A DNA stretch of 64,000 nucleotides from Corylus avellana. Taxonomy: Eukaryota > Streptophyta > Magnoliopsida > Fagales > Betulaceae. The translations under genes were made by a program, and so were the position numbers. The notes beneath the pieces are model-generated. The model worked only from the letters and a program-made list of their open reading frames with translations, was not told the origin of the DNA and did not search any database. Below are positions 1 through 10,212 of the stretch, piece by piece. The stretch lies in NCBI RefSeq assembly GCF_901000735.1, contig NC_081542.1, positions 48,146,088 to 48,210,087 on the forward strand, written 5' to 3'. Numbering within the stretch: the stretch's first letter is position 1; the number at the start of each line of letters is the position of its first letter.

Positions 1-160
1 TAGAAAAAAACAAATGAGCTTTCAAGAGAATTGAGGGGCCCAATTTAGAAAAAAAAAAAAAATTCTCAATAAATTAATGCTGATCCTATTTAATTTTTTT
101 TTTCAAAAAAAATTTCTTGGGGGGGCCACGGCCACCTCTATGTGGCTCCGCCACTGACCG
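1..160. mobile_element. Unclassified repeat terminus interrupting an F-box leader
   Basis: The last 40 or so bases read, on the minus strand, as a GTGGCGGAGCCACATAG-type motif that is very common at the ends of plant dispersed repeats. The sequence switches abruptly at about 160 to the conserved F-box leader (acgggaactaaacgac), which in other copies is preceded by ccactggcgg. I infer a repeat inserted into, or truncating, that leader. The class and the other end are outside the window. Confidence 0.4.
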
Positions 161-300
161 ACGGGAACTAAACGACATCGCTTCTCATGGGTTGATTGCT
201 GTTTCCGTGGAAAAAAGGGATGGGATTTAACGAATGGAATGGTTTTTATCGGTCGATTTTTTGGTAGGGAATAAGGATAGGAATTCCCTCCAAAACCTGA
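161..300 (-). promoter_or_regulatory. F-box-type leader and upstream region whose gene lies left of the window
   Basis: This matches the leader/promoter block found upstream of the F-box genes here: the gggaactaaacgac leader, then an altered TTTGG site and a ccctccaaaacctgag box. It matches 32763-32908 almost base for base. Because the array is transcribed on the minus strand, the gene it served would lie beyond position 1, so the array probably continues to the left. Confidence 0.5.
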
Positions 301-649
301 GCATTTTCTTTTTTATGAGTGAATTTGCAACCAAGGGAATAGAAATGGAAATAATCAATAACACAGATGTAATCCTTTGCGAGCACTCGTCCCCTTTCTA
401 AAACCACAAAATATATATTTTTTAGGAAAAATTTCACAATCTCATGAAATTTCATCATATCTACAATTACCTCAAAAACTTAAAAAACTCTCAATTTAGT
501 ATATCTATCTTTCATTTTTTTTTTTTAATCCAAAATTTTCAAAATACCCATTTTCTTTTAGGAAAAAAAAACCGCAAAAATTTAAGCGTAAGTTAAAATT
601 TAACAAAATTTGCAAAAATAATTACAACAGAATCTTTAAAAAAGATTTA

Positions 650-1290
650 GGGGAAACTTCATTTTAACCCCTTGAACTTCCATGCAATTTGATAAACCCC
701 TCCAAACTTTCAAATCTTTCACTTTGGGCCTCTAAACTTTCAATTTCTATCACTTTGAACCCCTCTATTAGTTTTTAATGTTAAACTCAAATGGAATGAA
801 TTTTTATGCCCATTATACCTTCATCTAGAAACTACCATTTTGAGTCCCAAAACTATAGCATCCACCCAGCCCAAAATGACACCGTTTTTGGGCATTAAAA
901 TTATCTTCTTCTTTTTTCTTTTTTTTCTTTTTTAAAAAAAGGCAAAATATTAAAAAAAGGAAAAAAAAAAAAAAATCGGCGTGAGCCCATGGTCGGTGTA
1001 GGGGTGATCGAACCACCCTCATAGCCAAGGGGGCGGTCCAGCCACCCCCCAAAAAAAAAAAAAAAGAATGGGTTTTGGGGGTGGTTTCGCCTCCCCCGTC
1101 CCACTCGTGCTGTAATTTTGGGTGCTTTCAAAATTTCAAGTAGACTGAGTGAGGATATAATGGGTATAAAAATACAAACTGTTTGAATTTAAAGTTGAAA
1201 ACTAACAGAGGTCCTAAGTAAGAGTTTTGAAAATTCAGGAAAATTTGTCAAAATGAGTAAAAGTTAAAAAGGCCAAAGTGAAATTTTCCC
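650..1290. mobile_element. Mutator-like MITE with GC-rich hairpin core, 9-bp TSD
   Basis: The ends are long imperfect inverted repeats (GGGGAAACTTCATTTT at the left, AAATTTTCCC at the right). Both sides carry the 9-bp duplication AAAGATTTA (641-649 and 1291-1299). Unit D has the matching empty site at about 49108-49125. The middle holds GC-rich ggtggtccg/ccacccc palindromes between A/T runs. Open frames of 70-76 codons inside are homopolymer artefacts. The orthologous insertion in the second block is 33410-34422. Confidence 0.75.
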
Positions 1291-1299
1291 AAAGATTTA

Positions 1300-1828
1300 T
1301 ATCGAATTTTTTAAAAGCATGGGTATTTTGAAATTTTGACAAAATTTAACCAAAAAAAAACTAAAAAATAGATGAAATTAAAAAAATTAAAATATTGATA
1401 CACTAAATTGAAAACTTTTGGAGATATTTACAAAAGCGGCGACAATTTAAAAGGCTAAGTAATTTTTTATTTTTATTTTTAAGTTACACTTGTAGAACAT
1501 GAGCCCACAACCTCACCCTTCACCTTGTTACAAAGGGAGAAGCATTTGAGGGAAAGCTCAATGGTTTGCAAATATGCATTACCAATCGTAAATTCTACTT
1601 CTTTACTCCATCTAAAACTCTTAAAACAAACAAACAAAACAAAAAATTGAAAGAAGAGATTCTCAAATGACACTGAATTAAGAAAAAAAAGGGGGGGGAG
1701 GAGAACCAAAAAGATAGCATGAGCATATAGCATCGAGGATTCCACAAGTTAATTAAGGTAGAAGGCCAACAAAGCAATACTCCTTTTTCAAAAATACAGA
1801 AATATAACGGCTTTCTTTTTTTCTTTTT
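1300..1828. other. 3' flank of F-box gene A
   Basis: No gene is seen. The sequence is AT-rich and repeats, with small changes, downstream of C (9600-10212), A' (34430-34972), C' (42250-42846) and D (49100-49654). It is therefore part of the duplicated unit, probably 3'UTR plus spacer. A stretch reading cctcacccttcaccttgttacaaag near 1510 is well conserved in all copies. Confidence 0.5.
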
Positions 1829-4062
1829 TTATACAGTAAGAGCTCTGATTTTACAGTTTTGTGACGTTCTAGGGAGCTCTAACAACTGTGTCAACACCTT
1901 CACTTGCCTGTCAAAGTTCTTGTCATAAGAAGCTGGGCAAGTTATATTTATTTTGTCCAAGACAACCGCATTCTTTAGCAAAATCTTTACCGCAAGAAGC
2001 TCCTCCTCAAGGCCAAAATAAGTACCAATGTTAATCCACTTGAGATGGGACAAGAAACATAGCGGCACTGGGTCCAATATCATATCATCTTCTTTCCGAT
2101 TCAAGGACAGACTGATCCCCTAAATGATCATTGTAAAATAAATATTTTATCAATCATGGTAAATTAGCAATAAGATGAAACGGATACAAGATAATAGACT
2201 TTGAAGTTTACCTCAGAAAAGCTCAAAGTCTGAAGACACGGAGATTTTTGCAGTATCTTCAATAGTACTGTACAGTCAAGATCAACTCTGTAGTCAACGA
2301 TTATCAAATCGATCAGGTTATTGAACATAGGCATATGAGGTAGGAATTCTGGAGAATCACTTAGAACCTAAGCACAAAAGCAATGCATCAATAATTAAAA
2401 TGTTTCCAGGAACAAGCAAACAAAAATGATAAACACATTATAAACGCATGCTAGGATCATGGTGAAGAGTGATTAATAATTAAGAGATGAGCAACAACAA
2501 GAGTAACTTAGAATTAAACAAAAAACTAATCAGTAATTTCCAATCACTCGCTTATGTACGTAGAAAGTCACATGGATTTGGAAGTAAGAAATTGGATGAT
2601 CGGAGTAAGATTTAGGTTCAAGTCTTACCAAGCAAAAGAACAAGGATTTTTTTTTTCTTTTCTGGGCAGAAGGATTGTGTTTAACATCAATAACACATAG
2701 CCTAAGAGTAGGAATATAAACCACAAATGGGAACTTTCATCATTCAAAAAGAAACCATCAGAGTAGCACCTATCCAATGGTTTTCCAAATGCTATGCAGA
2801 GACTAATCCCGTCTGGTTGCATTACTTTCTAAAAGAAATAAAAGGCAAAAAAATAACCAATTAATTTATGAATTGCATACACTTTCCTTTGAAATCTCTA
2901 TCAATTCAAGTATTGCAAGATTATATTATAGCTTTGACCACTTGATTTTGTAAGCATTATAAAAAATTACATAAACGAGAATTCTCAGCAATAAAGTAAT
3001 TAACATGACAAACGAATGGAGAGCCCTATAAGAAGGTTCCACAAGAATTCTCAGCAATAAAGTAATTAACAGGCATACCTTAACCATGTCAGAGGAAAGT
3101 CTTAGGAGTTCTACGCCAGAGAGCCCTATAAGAAGGTTCCACAAGAAACGAGCAATATTTGTAGGTTTACGATCATATTCAGGTTTAGTAACAATCTCTG
3201 CCTTTTCAACTGAGAATGAATTATATAAGCAATATTCCGCGAACATAAGACCCTTGTAATAAAATTCTTTTAGACTATCTCCAACAATCGTAACCAGACA
3301 CAAATCACCAGATCTCTGAATATCACCATCTTGCATCCCCATTTTGAATATGCTCAGTGAATGTAGCTTGGGAGCAGAAATGGTCACAAACTTGAGATCC
3401 CCCCAGCTGCAATCTTCTAATTTCAACTCCTCAAGGACTGGCAGACTAGAAAATAGCTGCTGGGTTAAGTACTCATTCGAAAATGTAAGATATTCGATAG
3501 TCAAAATCTTTAGATTTGAGAAACAAATTGTAGTGGGAAGGTTGAGTTTGCGTGCCCACATATTAAGGTACAAGCTTGTCAGTGTCTTACAAGTAAACAA
3601 GCAAGAAGGCAGTGAAAACACTACATCGAAGCCTCTAATATCAATATCAATATTCAACTCTTGAACATTATGGTTTACTGCTGTAGAAATACAAGTATAA
3701 ACACGAGATGCTTCATGATCAAACAGAACATCACAACTGAGAGCGAATCGTTTTATAACAGAGGAATCACGAAGACAAAGCGCCCTGTCCACAAAATTCA
3801 TCAAAAGCTCTGTCTCCACAAACTTACTCTTATCAGATGTGTATCGTTCAAAACTTAGATTGGGAATAGAAACCCACAGGAATTCCCACCTTTTAGAAAG
3901 TACGCTTGTTCTAACAGCATCTTTTGTTGGAAGAAAGGAAAGTATGTGTCGAAGAACCTCCTCAGGTAAGCTACCTAAGCTTTTTATGTTCCCAGAAATG
4001 TCCTCTTTTTCACTCAGTTTCTGCTTCTTTTGGGTTTTTTGAATAACAAAAGTTGTCTCCAT
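1829..4062 (-). CDS. F-box/FBD/LRR-repeat protein (locus A)
   Basis: Three exons: 3079-4062, 2212-2367 and 1829-2119, all joins in phase 0, giving about 476 residues. The donors read AAG|GTATGC and GAG|GTAAAC and both acceptors end in TAG. Residues 31-68 are an F-box (SLPEEVLRHILSFLP, then SVLSKRWEFLW), which in this family binds SKP1 in SCF E3 ubiquitin ligases. Residues 150-380 are degenerate plant LRRs (SNLKILTI, LPVLEELKLEDCSW, ISAPKLHSLSI), the likely substrate surface. Exon 3 is the FBD domain (ILDPVPLCFLSHLK to LPRTSQNCK). Length and order fit the large plant FBD/LRR family, whose targets are mostly unknown. Intron 1 near its donor carries a copied scrap of exon 1 (3016-3055). A probable 5'UTR intron runs from 4301 to 4079. 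The end of exon 1 resembles locus D more than its block partner A'. Confidence 0.85.
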
Positions 4063-4301
4063 TACTCAGATGGTTCACCTGATACACCAAATACTGTGTC
4101 AGGTACGGGAACATCAATAAAAAGGCTATAGGCCTGTAATGGAAACTTTGTATAAACACACTTAACACTCAAATACAAACTTACAAACATTCAGTTAAGA
4201 AGATGAGGATTACAAAGGGATTTATTTCACCTACAAACATGGGCTAATGAAAAATTTTCGCTATTACTTCAGCATAATAAAAACAAAGGCTGGATACTTA
4301 C

Positions 4302-4472
4302 CGCTCAAGCAACCGGCGGGAACCAAACGACGGCGCGTCAAGTTGGTTGCTAGGTTTTTAGGTTGGTAGGAAGAGAATAGAATAAATATGGGATGGAAGT
4401 AATGGAGGGAATGATTTTGTATGGTATTTTTTTTTTTGGCGGGAAAGAGGATAAGAATTCCCGCCAAAACCT
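4302..4472 (-). promoter_or_regulatory. Leader exon and E2F-like promoter of locus A
   Basis: On the minus strand the leader ends in TTGAGCG|GTAAGT, a strong splice donor at 4302/4301. It pairs with an acceptor GTATCAG|GTGAACC at 4079/4078, just before the ATG, so a 5'UTR intron is likely. Upstream are two facing E2F-type sites, TTTGGCGGGAAA (4435-4446) and TTCCCGCCAAAA (4458-4469). A third GGCGGGAA core lies in the leader (4315-4322). Site assignment rests on match to the consensus TTTSSCGS only. Confidence 0.5.
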
Positions 4473-4671
4473 GAGCATTTGCTGTTGCTTTTGGGTTTGG
4501 AGAAAATAATGTTAAGGCAAAGTTCTGTTGGGGCGATGTCATATTACTATTTATCATTTTTAATGACTTAATATTTATTATGTTAGTATTTTCTAAATTT
4601 CATTGTTTTTTAAAAGTGATAAATGTTGATATATCAAAATTCCAATCATTTAATTTGAAAACAATTGTTGG

Positions 4672-5590
4672 GACAGGGTTTCGGTAAGTGATTATAAATA
4701 AACTCAAATTTGGGGTAATAACGCAAATTTGATTAGAGCTTTTCCTGAATTGTGATAAGTGGTATTAAAGCCACCTAATAGTGTTATGCATTACTGGAGC
4801 ATTGCTTGTCGTGGCTCTATCGATAACCTCAAGGGTTTAAGGGGATGATTGTAATACCTTGGTCTCATATTAAGAAAATGAATAGCTCACATAGAGTAGG
4901 ACTAGTAGGTGGTTTATAAAGACAGACATAGATACCAAGTCTCACATGCTTAATTACTAAGGGTGCGTTTGGGAGTGCGTTTTTAAAAAAATAATCTGCG
5001 ATTTTAAACCAAATCGCAACTTTAAGGTGTTTGGGATTGCGATTTTAAAAACGCAAATTTTAAAATCGCAAAAAAATCTGCGATTTCCATAATCTGATTA
5101 GAGGGTGCTTATTTGAAAAAATGCGAATTTAAAACAAAATTACGATTTCTATTAAAAAGATAGTTGGCGCAATAGTTACCTTTTTTAGAACGGGAATAAA
5201 AAAAATACCAAGAATACCCACCTAAAATATATTAAAACCCTTCTTTTCTTTTCTTTTTTTTCTTCATCCTCTCTGTCTTGTTCATTCTTATTGGTAATTT
5301 GGTTATGAAACCGCAATTATATGCTAATGTTATCCAACCACTTAATTGATAAAAAAAGTACTTTTTAGTATGTTTTACCAAACGCCTGTGCGATTTTAAA
5401 AAGTAGCGATTTTAAAAACGCAATTTTTAAAAACGTAATTTTTAAAATCGCACTTATTGAAATCGCACTCCCAAACGGGCCCTAAGTAAAACTGGACTTT
5501 ATAAGTAACTCTTAAAAAAGTTCCAAATTGCCGAATTCTCTTGGAGTAATAACGTAAATGCGGCTAGCCTTTTTCTTGAATTGTTATAAC
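4672..5590 (+). mobile_element. TRIM-type terminal-repeat retroelement, nested MITE inside
   Basis: A partial left terminal repeat ends just before tggtattaaagcc (4760-4772), a diverged tRNA-Met primer-binding site. A right terminal repeat begins TGTAATACC at 4850, contains the TRIM-typical phrase aatagctcacatagagtagg, and ends gttataac at 5590. It has no coding capacity. The same element lies at 37841-38237 and 30808-31209. Here its right repeat is split by the MITE at 4961-5482. Confidence 0.6.
4961..5482. mobile_element. Tourist/PIF-Harbinger-like MITE, TSD TAA
   Basis: Inverted termini GGGTGCGTTTGGGAGTGCG and its near complement ending CGGGCCC are flanked by TAA (4958-4960 and 5483-5485). 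The second block has the uninterrupted site ttactaagtaaaa at about 38128-38140. The 3-bp TAA duplication and the GGG...GTTTGG terminus are typical of Tourist-like elements. No coding sequence is present. Confidence 0.8.
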
Positions 5591-5957
5591 TATGATTTAA
5601 CTCTTCTTTATCATTTTATGGAATTTTTTTTTTTTTTTTCTGATAAATATAGCCAAAAGTTAAAAAGCCAAACAATCGGGCAAATGCATTTTCCATAACC
5701 CCAAAAGATCACAATGAGGTGTTTATTCCATAGTACGTAGCATGCATAATTGAGAATTTTGGAGGATTCAAAGTAAACACTGGACACATAAAATTGAGCA
5801 TAAGCTTACAGTTTGGAAGATTCAAAACTAATTATCTCTAAATAGCACAAACTAACATTTCATAGCAGCAAGTTATCTAAGTAGGATAGAACGCCAACAA
5901 GCCATACTTTTACATATTCAAGAAAAAGGAATTAATGGCTCTTATCTAGAGAAGAGC

Positions 5958-8326
5958 TCAAGGAAAGCATTTCAAAAAGATTTTACAATTTTGTGACCTT
6001 TTAGGGAGCTTTATCAACTCTTTGTAGAAATTCTTTTGCTTCTTTAAGTCCCTTGCAAAATGCTTTGAGCAAACCACTGCATTTTTTAGCAAAATCTTTA
6101 ACACAGAAAGCTCTTCCTTATCTCCAGAAGATCTAATTACTTCAATGCTCTCGTGGTCTGAAAAGAAACATGGAGGCACTGGATCCAGTATTATATCATC
6201 GTTCTCACAGTCGATCTGCCAAATTTCATTTCAAATTAAACGATTTAGCCAACATGGTATGGTATATATGGAAAGATTTGTGATGGTTAACATTGTAGCC
6301 TAGAGAAGTTACCTCAATAAAATTCAAAGTTCTAAGGCAGGGAGAATTTTGCAATATCTTCAATACTGCTGCACAATCTAAACTTAATGACGCCAGTTCC
6401 AAATACATCAGGTTATTGAAAATAGGCATATTAGGTAGGAGTTCTGCTGCATATGTGAGAACCTAAGACCAATATAAAGCAATGCATCATAATTAAGAGA
6501 CTTCAACGGGACAAAGCAGATAAAAATGACAAGCGCATAATAAAAGCATGCTAGTACAGTAGTGAAACAACAAGAACAACAACTTGGACTTAAAGACAAA
6601 TCTAATGAGTAATCTCCAGTCATTTTCTAATATTAGGTAAAAAGTCACTTGGGCTTTGGCTCAAGTTGTAAGAGATTGGATGGGGTCAGGTAAGACTTAG
6701 CTTCAAGTCTGACGAAGCAAAACGAAGACTGATTTGGCACTTACTATCAAAGACGTGAAGGAATTAGGGAGGAAAACCAAAAATTATGAGAAAACCAATA
6801 TTACAAACAAATTAAAGAGACCAAGGACCTAAACCCTAAGACTCTATACCATGTTGTAGTTTGCATGAACGGTTTAGACATAAAAGGTGGAGGCTGTTCA
6901 ACTTGTTACGTAGCCCACTACACATCTTATTATATAGGTTTAGGAAAATATAACAATGATCAAAATATCTCAAAACCCTAATGACTCACAACCCTATAAC
7001 TCTTCCAAGAGACACAAATAGAAACCATGAGTAGAACTTATCCAATGATTTTCCCATTCTGATACTAAAACTAACTCATTTATTCACATTACTTAATTAA
7101 AAAAAAGAGAGAAAAAAAAAAAGGAGAAGCAAATGTATTAGTGTAGACAAGGGTGGAACTAACTATATGCTTCGGGGGTAGTAGCTATCCACTAGAATGT
7201 TCTTCTAACATGTGTCACAACTCAACGAGCATTAAAGCATAAATGGTAGTTTCACCAAATCCTTAGTGGTGATATCACGTTTATGCAAAAAATATTGCAG
7301 AGGGGGCTTAGTTTTTTCCACCATTATGTTGATAAAATACATTAAATACTCAAATCATAAAGATAGAAGCAAACGTACCTCAATACCAGAACCTTGTAGT
7401 TCTAGGTCTTTTACATTAGGGAGCCCTGTAAGTACCTTAAACATGCGGCCGGTAAGCAACTTGTCTTGCTCTCTCATCAGAGTAACTAACATCAATTTCT
7501 ACCCTTTCAAGTGAGAATGAGTTATATAACCAATATTCATAGAAGAAATCACCAGTGTAAAAAAAATTCATTGAGACTAGCTCCAAAAACTGTGACCTGA
7601 CAACAATCAGAATCAGTCGGATTCTGCATATCATCTTCGATTATGGTTAGAGAAGAAAGCTTAGGGGCAGAAATACTCAAAACTTTGAGACAACCCCATT
7701 TGCATTTTTCTAAACACAACATCTCAAGGACTGGCAGACCAGAAAAAGCTGCTGGCCGGGTTGTGTAACCATCCGGAAATGTAACATCTGTGATATTCAC
7801 TATCTTTAGATTTGAGAAACAGATTATAGGAGGAATTTTGAGGATACACGGTATATCAAGGTTAAGGATTCTCAGTGTCTCACAAGAAAACACAAGTGAG
7901 GCAATGAAAAATGTCCTCTCAAGTCCCAAAGGCAGAGACTCAAAATTTGAACATTACGCCTTACGTACTGCAGCAGTGATCCATGACTTGACACGAGATG
8001 CATCACATTTCACATCGAAATCAATAACGAATTCTTTTATATCAGAGGAGTCCCAAACATAAAGCACTCTTTCCACAAATTTCATGAGAAGTGTTTCCAT
8101 GCCAGGCAAAGGTTCTCCAAAATTAAGATGGGGATTAGAAGTCCAAAGGAATTCCCACCTTCTAGAATGTACACTCGTTCTAACAGCATCTTTTATGGGA
8201 TGAAAGGAAAGAATGTGTCGAAGAACCACCTCGGGTAAGTTACCCATACATTTTCTTTTCCCATCAATGCCTTGTTATTCATTCAGTTTCTGCCTTGGGT
8301 TTATGAATAATAGAATTTGCGTCCAT
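5958..8326 (-). pseudogene. F-box/FBD/LRR pseudogene (locus B)
   Basis: Exon 3 (5958-6215) and exon 2 (6313-6462) are open and well spliced. Exon 1 (7379-8326) is broken. The N-terminus (MDANSIIHKPK) has a 2-base deletion and an in-frame TAA where H keeps NEEQGIDG. A frameshift follows at about 7955 and more disruptions near 7760 and 7560. The F-box itself (GNLPEVVLRHILSF, 8247 down) is readable from an internal ATG, as are LRR pieces (KIPPIICFSNLKIV, SGLPVLEMLCLEKC). The two N-terminal lesions are shared with B', so they predate the block duplication. A short F-box peptide from 8247 could still be made, but no full protein. Confidence 0.8.
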
Positions 8327-8582
8327 ATTCAGACAGTAACCCTATATCCCCAATACTTCTTCAGAAAAATTCAGCAAAATACAGGAGCTTTAGGAAGGGA
8401 AACATTCGCAGCTATAAACATGAACTATAACAGAATTTTCAACGTTACAGAATCTTGGCCAGATTGAAAGATCCCTGTTATAATAAATAAAATAAGATAA
8501 TAATTATTGAATGACTTGATTTTACAATTGTACCACATAAATTTGAATAAATAAAGACGATTATAGTTGTTGAAAAAAAAAA

Positions 8583-9000
8583 TGTTAGAATCTATATTAT
8601 TTCCTTTGTTAGAATATTTTATATTTCCGTTATTTAATTTGTAATGTAGGGTTTATCTCTTTTCTTATGTATTTTAGGGTTTAATTTGGGTTTATTGGTC
8701 CCTACTCATTGTCTCTCTATAAATAGAGAGTTATGTAATATTATTTGATATAGTGAATATACATGTAGCTCATACGTCTCTCTCCGCTTCCGCTCTCTCT
8801 TTTTATTTCTCTTTCATATTTTAGTATTTTTATATTTTATATATATTTTATCATAGGCTCTGATACCCTGTTGAAATATATATAAAATATAAAAATGCTA
8901 AAATATGAAAAAGAAATAAAAGAGAGAGAGAGGAAGAGGAGATATTTTACAAGATACTTATATCTTGTGAATAAGTGATACCATGTTGAAATACATAAGA
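8583..9000. mobile_element. Copia LTR remnants arranged as an inverted pair
   Basis: A plus-oriented LTR-like stretch starts TGTTAGAATC at 8583 and has a TATA-like box ctctataaatagag near 8715. After about 270 bp comes ggctctgatacc (8856-8867), which on the minus strand is the tRNA-Met primer-binding motif GGTATCAGAGCC. The next 100 bp are the near reverse complement of the end of the first LTR. No coding sequence remains. The structure is also in the second block at 41211-41625. It lies where locus B should have its leader, which is missing. Confidence 0.55.
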
Positions 9001-10212
9001 TTTGATTTGGTCTCACGCTAATTAACTGGGTATTTTCTATATTTCATTGTGTTTTAGAAGTCATAAATGTTGATATAGCAAAATTCTAATAATTTATTTT
9101 GAAAACAATTATTGGGACTTGGGACTAAAAAAGGAAAATCTCCACGATAAAATACTTTAAAGCATTTTCTAGAATCTTGATTTGCAACAAACATTTCTAT
9201 ATTTAAAATGTACTATTAGAATATCTTTAAAAGGTCATAAATCATGTAATTTAGAAACTAGTTAGAAACCATGCATGACACTAACTATTTCAATCTATTC
9301 AAATAAAGATTTTTTTTCTTCTTTTTTATATGAATGAATTTGCAACCAAGGGAAAAGAAAAGGAAAGAATCAATAACATAGATGTAATTCTTTGCTAGTG
9401 CGCGTCCCCTTTCTAAAACCGAAAAATTCACTTAACCCCATAAGCTTTCATCACATTTAAAACTATCCCATAAACTTAAAAAAATCTCAATTTAGTATAT
9501 TTATCATTCAATTTTTTTCAATCCAAGATTTTCAATATGCCTATTATTTTTTTTAGGAAAAAAATAAATAAATAAAAAATTGCAAAAATTTAAGCGCATG
9601 TTAAAATTTAACAAAATTTGCAAAAATAATTACAATTTTGACAAGATTTATATACAATTTTTTTTTAAAAAAAAAAATAATGGGTATTTTGAAATTTTGA
9701 CAAGATTTATCGAAAAAATCCTAACAAATAGATGAAATTTAAAAAAAGAAAAAAAAAGATTAATATGCCAAATTAAAAGTTCTTGGAGATAATTACAAAA
9801 GCGAAGACAATTCAAAGGCTAAGTAAATCATTTTTTAAGTTACACACTCAGCAGAAACATGAACCCACAGCCTCACCCTTCACCTTGTTACAAAGGGAGA
9901 AGCATTTGAGCAAAAGCTCATTGGTTTGCAAATATGCATTACCAATCGAAATTCTACTTCTTTGCTCCATCTTAAACAAAAAAAAAAATTGTAAGGAGAG
10001 CTTCTCAAAGGACACTGAATTAAGAAAAAAAGGGAGAGAACCAAAAAAATAGCATGAGCTTATAGCATCGAGGATTCAAAACTATTATCACCAAATAGAA
10101 CTAATGAAGATTCCACAAGTTAATTAAGGTAGAAGGCCAAGCAATACTCTAACCTCTTCCAAAATACAGAAATTTAACGGCTTTTTTTTTAGAGTAAGAG
10201 CTCAAGAAAAGC
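9000..10212. other. Spacer between B and C
   Basis: AT-rich spacer with no gene. It contains the uninterrupted tatttaaaatg site (9200-9210) that is occupied by a MITE in unit D. From about 9350 on it is the common 3' flank of the C-type units. It is almost identical to 41640-42846. Confidence 0.5.

Noticed and set aside
825..1131. Frames within the MITE at 650-1290 and its counterpart at 33725-34235
   Set aside because: They consist of poly-F/K and palindromic GC repeats inside non-coding elements.
2625..2822. Intron-1 frame MQPDGISLCIAFGK... conserved in A, C, A', C' and D as a possible extra exon or peptide
   Set aside because: It lies inside intron 1 and lacks splice sites fitting the flanking phase. 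It is length-variable and frame-broken between copies and follows the general similarity of the introns.
3344..3664. Plus-strand frames of 64-126 codons opposite each F-box exon 1
   Set aside because: They are antisense shadows that recur only because the sense exons are paralogous. They have no start context or family features.
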